Shown here: piece by piece, positions 32,260 through 36,354 of the stretch
How the letters are laid out: each line of letters begins with the position of its first letter
Numbering within the stretch: position 1 is the stretch's first letter
Source: DAIOEK01 sp036746315
GTDB taxonomy: Bacteria > Chloroflexota > Anaerolineae > Anaerolineales > Anaerolineaceae
Direction: 5' to 3'
Length of the DNA: 36,354 nucleotides
Assembly: GCA_036746315.1 (NCBI GenBank)
Contig: DAIOEK010000028.1
Span: forward strand, 1 to 36,354
Notes under the pieces: model-generated
What the model saw: the letters and a program-made list of their open reading frames with translations, nothing else
Told to the model about the DNA's origin: nothing
The model's database searches: none
Program-made: the position numbers and the translations under genes

Positions 32260-32649
32260 TTATTCGATGGTCTTTACCCCGGAAGCAATACTGGCAGCCG
32301 TCCGGCTGGCAAGGATATCAATCCCGGTGCCCAGCACATTTTTCACCACCGGCTGCCCCACACGGATAGGCGCCTTCAATTCAATCTGGCGAAGTTCCAG
32401 CAGCAGTTCGGGAATACGCGGCTTGGGGAACGGCGCCGAAGTATAAACCGGCAGTAACGGGTGCAGTGCGTTGACAATCCGCACGGTGGAAGCCACCATA
32501 CGCCTGGGATCGGTCATTTCTCTTTCCACATATTCATGCCCTCGTTTGCAGCCGCCTTTCACCTTCACAAGGGTCTGTCCATCCTGGGTCACTTCCAGCG
32601 TGCATCCCTTGGGGCAGGTGATGCAGATCACATTCTTCGTTTCTTCCAT
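32260..32649 (-). CDS. DUF1667 protein of the glycerol-3-phosphate dehydrogenase set
   Basis: This 129-residue protein contains three Cys in ITCPKGCTLEV and GGCKRGHEY, the start of the DUF1667 pattern. In Thermotoga and other bacteria this small protein is encoded after a GlpA-like dehydrogenase and an FAD/NAD oxidoreductase, as here. The Cys cluster may bind an iron-sulfur centre or zinc, and its role is probably electron transfer or assembly (inference). The gene sits 13 bases after the oxidoreductase, third in the operon. Confidence 0.85.
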   Translation of the reverse strand: MEETKNVICITCPKGCTLEVTQDGQTLVKVKGGCKRGHEYVEREMTDPRRMVASTVRIVNALHPLLPVYTSAPFPKPRIPELLLELRQIELKAPIRVGQPVVKNVLGTGIDILASRTAASIASGVKTIE

Positions 32650-32662
32650 GATTCACCTCGCT

Positions 32663-33940
32663 TTAGCGCTTAACCACATCCACCGTTAGTGATTTTGCTT
32701 CGAATACTTCGTCATACGACTTTGGCGTGATCTCCATGGTAAGGATCTCACCCGGTCGCGCGTAAGGCTCCACCTTGCGAGTCACCAGGTTTTCGCCATT
32801 GTGAATTTCAATCCAGCAGGGTTTTTCGATGGGTTGTTTTACCCGCAACTGCAACCGCACTTCACCTTCCGCCAGGCTTTCCTTGTCCAGTTCGTGAGGA
32901 ACGACATAGCGCACATTCTCTCCGGGCAGGAGCGGAATATGGCGATTTTCCTTCCGCCGCAGTTCACGCGCAAACCGGGCGGCGCTCTTACCGGCACCAT
33001 AGCCAGCCTCGGTCACCCAATCCACCAGGTCGTACACATGAACGACATTTCCGGCGGCAAAAACACCCGGCACAGAGGTTTCGAAATGATCATCCACAAA
33101 GGGACCGCCGGTCACGGAATCGATGCGCACACCGGCTTTTCGGGAAAGCTCATTCTCGGGGATCAGCCCCACCGACAGAAGCAGGGTATCACACGGGATG
33201 ACCTCTTCGGTACCCGGTATGGGCTGCCAGCGTTCATCCACCCGCACCGCCTCGATCGCCTCGACGCGGTCATTCCCTAAAATGCGATTGACGGTATTTC
33301 CCAATTGCAGCGGAATATCGAAATCCATCAAGCACTGCACATAATTGCGGGTTAACCCGGTCAGGAAAGGCATCACCTCCAGCACACGGTCTACCCTGGC
33401 GCCTTCCAGTGTGAGGCGGCGCGCCATTATCATTCCGATATCACCGGAGCCGAGCACCACAAAGCGCTTTCCCGGCATATAACCTTCCACATTCACCCAG
33501 CGCTGCGCCGTCCCGGCGGTGTACACACCGGCAGGTCGACTGCCCGGGAGGCGGATCTGCGAACGGGTCCGCTCACGGCAGCCCATGGAAAGCACAATCG
33601 CCCGCGCCTGTACATCCACAAATCCGGATGACTTGCCCGAAGCAAAAATCCGCCGCTGCGGGGTAATCTCCAGCACCATGGTGTCGAGGAGAATCTCCAC
33701 GCCTTCTTCCCTGGCTTCATCCACAAATTTCTGCGCATAAGCCGGTCCCGGAAGATCGACGCCCAGCAGTTCCAGCCCAAAGCCATTATGAATACACTGC
33801 AAGAGAATGCCCCCAGGTTCCACATCACGTTCGATGACCAGTACATCCCTTGCCCCATTTTTCTTCGCCGAGATGGCAGCCGCCAATCCCCCCGGACCGC
33901 TGCCAATGACCACCACATCATATTTATCTTTGAGCGCCAT
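32663..33940 (-). CDS. FAD-dependent pyridine nucleotide-disulphide oxidoreductase
   Basis: This 425-residue protein starts with an FAD-binding Rossmann motif VVVIGSGPGGLAAAISA (about 9-25) and has a second nucleotide-binding motif FVVLGSGDIGMIMARRL, then the FAD contact GVFAAGNVVHVYD. CIHNGFG near residue 50 has one Cys; the classical CxxxxC redox pair is absent. In the glycerol-3-phosphate dehydrogenase set it probably passes electrons between the GlpA-like subunit and NAD(P) (inference). It is encoded between the GlpA-like and DUF1667 genes with gaps of 1 and 13 bases. Confidence 0.9.
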   Translation of the reverse strand: MALKDKYDVVVIGSGPGGLAAAISAKKNGARDVLVIERDVEPGGILLQCIHNGFGLELLGVDLPGPAYAQKFVDEAREEGVEILLDTMVLEITPQRRIFASGKSSGFVDVQARAIVLSMGCRERTRSQIRLPGSRPAGVYTAGTAQRWVNVEGYMPGKRFVVLGSGDIGMIMARRLTLEGARVDRVLEVMPFLTGLTRNYVQCLMDFDIPLQLGNTVNRILGNDRVEAIEAVRVDERWQPIPGTEEVIPCDTLLLSVGLIPENELSRKAGVRIDSVTGGPFVDDHFETSVPGVFAAGNVVHVYDLVDWVTEAGYGAGKSAARFARELRRKENRHIPLLPGENVRYVVPHELDKESLAEGEVRLQLRVKQPIEKPCWIEIHNGENLVTRKVEPYARPGEILTMEITPKSYDEVFEAKSLTVDVVKR

Positions 33941-33941
33941 T

Positions 33942-35426
33942 TTATTCCTCCACAGCCTTGGTCATTCGGAAGAGGAAATTGGAATCATTTCCCTTTTTGG
34001 TAATTTCCAGTGGAGAAACGCCCAGTTCTCTGGACATGATATCCACCACGCGGGGCATATCGAACGAGCCGAGGCAGCGCCCAGTGCCCAGCCAGGTGCG
34101 TCTTTTCAAAGCATCGTAGGTGCGCGCCGGCAGAAGCGAGCGCAACTCTGCCAGTATCTCACCCTCGGTCACCATTTCGCAGCGGCAAATGATCCGCCCG
34201 TAGGCAGCGTCAGAGTTGATGAGCTTGATCTGGTCTTCACGGGAAAGTTCCCTGAAATGCGGTCGCGGCGGACGAATGGGATTCCAATCCTTGCGGGGCT
34301 TCAGCTTTTCGCCGGCATCCTCCAACAGCTCGACCACTCGCAGCGCAATCGCCGGTGCGGAAGTCAGCCCCGGGGATTCTATGCCGCCCAGGTTAACCAA
34401 CCCCTGCACCTCTGCGGGGATCTCGATCATGAAATCACCACTGTAGTTTATCCCGGGCGTGCGACAGGGGGCATTTCCGGTAGCCCGCAAACCGGCAAAC
34501 CCGGCGATGACATATTTTTGCTGCAGGGTGGGCACCAGCTTTGCCGCGCCCTGCCAGACTTCATCCATCCCCTCACGGGTGAGGGGGCGTGCATCCCGTC
34601 CATCCTGCCTGCTGGCATTCGGACCAAGGATAGTGTTGCCATGCAGCGTGGTGGTTACCAGAATTCCCTTGCCCTTTTCCGTCGGGCAGGGGAAAAGCAC
34701 ATTGTTGATGGTAATCTCCGCGCGATCAAGGACAAAATACTCTCCGCGGCGGGGTGTGATCTTAAATTCCGGATGCAAATTCGCCTTATGCATTACCATA
34801 TCGGCATTAATGCCAGCACAATTGACAACCCAGCGGGAAAGAAAATCTCCGCGGTTGGTCTTAACCCCGACCACACGGTGACCTTCCATGATGAAATCCT
34901 CAAACGCCGTATCCACCATCACCGTTACTCCGTTCTGGATGGCATTTTCGGCTGCGGCAATCGTCACCGCAAAAGGATCACAGATGCCCCCGGTCGGCGC
35001 CCAGAGCGCTCCACTGACATCAGGATTGATGTTAGGTTCCCGGCGGCGCATTTCATCCGCTGAAATAAAGTGCATACCAGGCACACCGTTCTGCGTTCCC
35101 TGATCCAAGAGTTGGTCGAGGGATTTTCGTTCTTCCTCGCCTACGGCTACGACATAGTCACCGCGCCTTTCAAACGGAAAGCCCAACTCACCCGCCAGGG
35201 TATCCCACATGCCGTTTGCCTTCACATTCATTTCCGCTTTCAACGTTCCGGGCAGCGGGTCATAGCCGGCATGCACAATGGCTGAATTGGCGCTGGACGC
35301 CCCCATTCCCACATCGGCATCCTTTTCGATCAGCAAGGTGGACAATTGATAGCGGGATAAATAGCGGGCAGTCATGCATCCGACCACCCCTCCTCCAACG
35401 ATGATGACATCAAATGTTTGAGCCAC
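33942..35426 (-). CDS. GlpA-like FAD-dependent glycerol-3-phosphate dehydrogenase
   Basis: This 494-residue protein oxidises glycerol-3-phosphate to dihydroxyacetone phosphate or a close analogue. It opens with FDVIIVGGGVVGCMTARYL, the FAD site of the DAO fold, and continues through IVHAGYDPLPGTLKAEMNVKA. Its C-terminal BFD-like [2Fe-2S] domain has CRCE, then GTGRCLGSFD; the last ligand, normally Cys, is Asp. The start is GTG 35426, five bases after AGGAGG. The frame is open further upstream, but that part has no family match. It is the first of three genes; no glpK or glpF is in the window. D-amino acid or other substrates cannot be excluded. Confidence 0.88.
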   Translation of the reverse strand: MAQTFDVIIVGGGVVGCMTARYLSRYQLSTLLIEKDADVGMGASSANSAIVHAGYDPLPGTLKAEMNVKANGMWDTLAGELGFPFERRGDYVVAVGEEERKSLDQLLDQGTQNGVPGMHFISADEMRRREPNINPDVSGALWAPTGGICDPFAVTIAAAENAIQNGVTVMVDTAFEDFIMEGHRVVGVKTNRGDFLSRWVVNCAGINADMVMHKANLHPEFKITPRRGEYFVLDRAEITINNVLFPCPTEKGKGILVTTTLHGNTILGPNASRQDGRDARPLTREGMDEVWQGAAKLVPTLQQKYVIAGFAGLRATGNAPCRTPGINYSGDFMIEIPAEVQGLVNLGGIESPGLTSAPAIALRVVELLEDAGEKLKPRKDWNPIRPPRPHFRELSREDQIKLINSDAAYGRIICRCEMVTEGEILAELRSLLPARTYDALKRRTWLGTGRCLGSFDMPRVVDIMSRELGVSPLEITKKGNDSNFLFRMTKAVEE

Positions 35427-35608
35427 ACGCACCTCCTGCGAAGATTGGAAATACAAACAAACATCAGTGCGGCGTTGTTCGCGATGATGTGTCATGCAAG
35501 TTCAGACTAAGACCATTAATAGGGAAATTGGCTGATACAAATAATAATTTTCTTTCTGCCAATACCGCTTATTTTACAACATGCTTGGATTTAAAACGCA
35601 ATTTTTAA

Positions 35609-36354
35609 TCACATTCCATTCTGATGGAACTCATACCTTAGATCACCCAAAGGTATCACACGCGGAGCAGACTCCAGACGTTTTTTCAACTCGACCGCCT
35701 CCTGCGCCAGCGTCCTTTCGCTGACGGTCACCCGATACGGCGCACCGATCAGATCGGCATCGTTGAATTTGACGCCTGCCGAATCCGTGCGGTCATCCAG
35801 CATGACCTCCAGGTTGACGGCTTCCAATTCCCGGGCAATCTCCTCCGCCCTGCCGATGACATCCATGTTCCTGCCCGGGAGTATAACCATATGCACGGGG
35901 TACGGGGCGACCGCCTCCGGCAGGGTAAGCCCGCGCTCATCGTGATAGTGCTCCGCCAGACAGCCCAGCAGCCTGCCAACCCCAATGCCATACGACCCCA
36001 TGATTACCGGCTTCAGCTTTCCGTCGGGATCGGTGAATGTGCAGTTCAAAGCATCACTGTAACGCGTGCCCAGTTGAAAGATATTGGCAACCTCGACCGC
36101 ACGGACTGCACGGAAAGGCGCACCGCACTCGGGGCAGCCATCGCCTTCACGGGCGGCAGTGATATCGCCAACCACATCCGCCTGGTAGTCACGACCATAC
36201 AGGACGTTGCGAAGGTGATAACCCTCCCGGTTGGCGCCCGCCGTCAAGCCGCAACAGGCAGGGATCAATTTATCGACCACAACGACGACATCCGGGCGAT
36301 GCTTCAACCCAACGGGCGAAGCCTATCCGGGCACGGCGCCCGTCCGCTTGTTCT
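35609..36354 (-). CDS. proS: Prolyl-tRNA synthetase, C-terminal part, with in-frame TAG
   Basis: Proline-tRNA ligase charges tRNA-Pro. Here the C-terminal part is seen and it continues beyond the window. From the edge, NKRTGAVPG is followed by TAG (36325-36323), then ASPVGL...VVVVVDKLIPACCGLTAGANREGYHLRNV, CPECGAPFRAVRAVEVANIFQLGTRYSDALN, MGSYGIGVGRLLG and the anticodon-binding domain ending ...GDLRYEFHQNGM. Family members read PG-Y/F-ASPVGL, so the TAG replaces an aromatic codon inside the editing-domain end. The frame is the same on both sides, which indicates a single base change: sequence error, a recent mutation, or suppression. The frame after the TAG has only weak TTG starts. Confidence 0.85.

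Noticed and set aside
33807..35063. 418-codon open frame antisense to the GlpA-like gene
   Set aside because: It is a shadow of codon bias in the real gene; no family resemblance, no ribosome site, and the opposite strand carries clear motifs.
1..36354. CRISPR arrays, insertion sequences, prophage or toxin-antitoxin genes
   Set aside because: No regular repeats, transposase or phage motifs were found in either strand; the region looks like stable chromosome.

Overview
The window looks like a chromosomal segment of a Chloroflexota bacterium, most likely class Anaerolineae. This is inferred from gene content and style: Pro/Thr-rich lipoproteins with a short lipobox, a UbiA prenyltransferase, CHAD and thymidylate-kinase-like genes beside a pst operon, a three-gene glycerol-3-phosphate dehydrogenase set, moderate GC, and good Shine-Dalgarno sites. 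No marker gene fixes the taxon. There are about 40 protein genes, two tRNA genes, no CRISPR array, no insertion sequence and no phage gene.

Layout. 1-711 (-) is the N-terminal part of an MFS transporter under a 24-bp palindromic operator. 859-5680 (+) is a compact run: PcaF-like thiolase, lipoprotein, WD40 propeller, GNAT acetyltransferase, GH1 glycosidase. 5751-6833 (-) is a coiled-coil/zinc-ribbon protein and 6915-7922 (+) a UbiA prenyltransferase. 7923-8452 carries no large gene. It holds, on the minus strand, two tRNA-Gln genes (anticodons TTG and CTG), preceded by a strong promoter, a 25-residue leader reading frame with six Gln codons, and mutually exclusive antiterminator and terminator structures. 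8453-9849 (+) holds three tandem Hsp20 genes.

9906-18826 (-) is a phosphate island: pstS-pstC-pstA-pstB-phoU followed by two thymidylate-kinase-like paralogues. After a terminator come a CHAD protein, a metallophosphoesterase and an HD-domain protein. A direct repeat with 11-bp period in front of pstS resembles a PhoP box. 18956-24007 is mixed: an orphan resembling DUF429, a Pro-rich single-pass membrane protein, a two-lobed retropepsin-like protein without catalytic Asp, a VOC protein, a CheY-like receiver, a DinB-like protein and an SDR. 24156-27412 (-) encodes E1-alpha, E1-beta and E2 of a branched-chain type 2-oxoacid dehydrogenase. 27517-31015 has a HAD hydrolase, a CarH-like B12 photoreceptor regulator, a DUF4013 membrane protein and an S51 peptidase. 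31029-35426 (-) has a propeller lipoprotein and the glycerol-3-phosphate dehydrogenase-like trio. 35609 to the window end is the C-terminal part of prolyl-tRNA synthetase, interrupted by an in-frame TAG.

The most notable observation is the tRNA-Gln locus at 7976-8309. Its Gln-codon leader peptide, competing hairpins and U-tract terminator match the plan of a trp/his-type translational attenuator, but the regulated genes appear to be the tRNAs themselves. That would let the cell set tRNA-Gln transcription by its own supply of charged tRNA-Gln. The structure is read directly from the sequence; the mechanism is inference and has not been folded or tested here.
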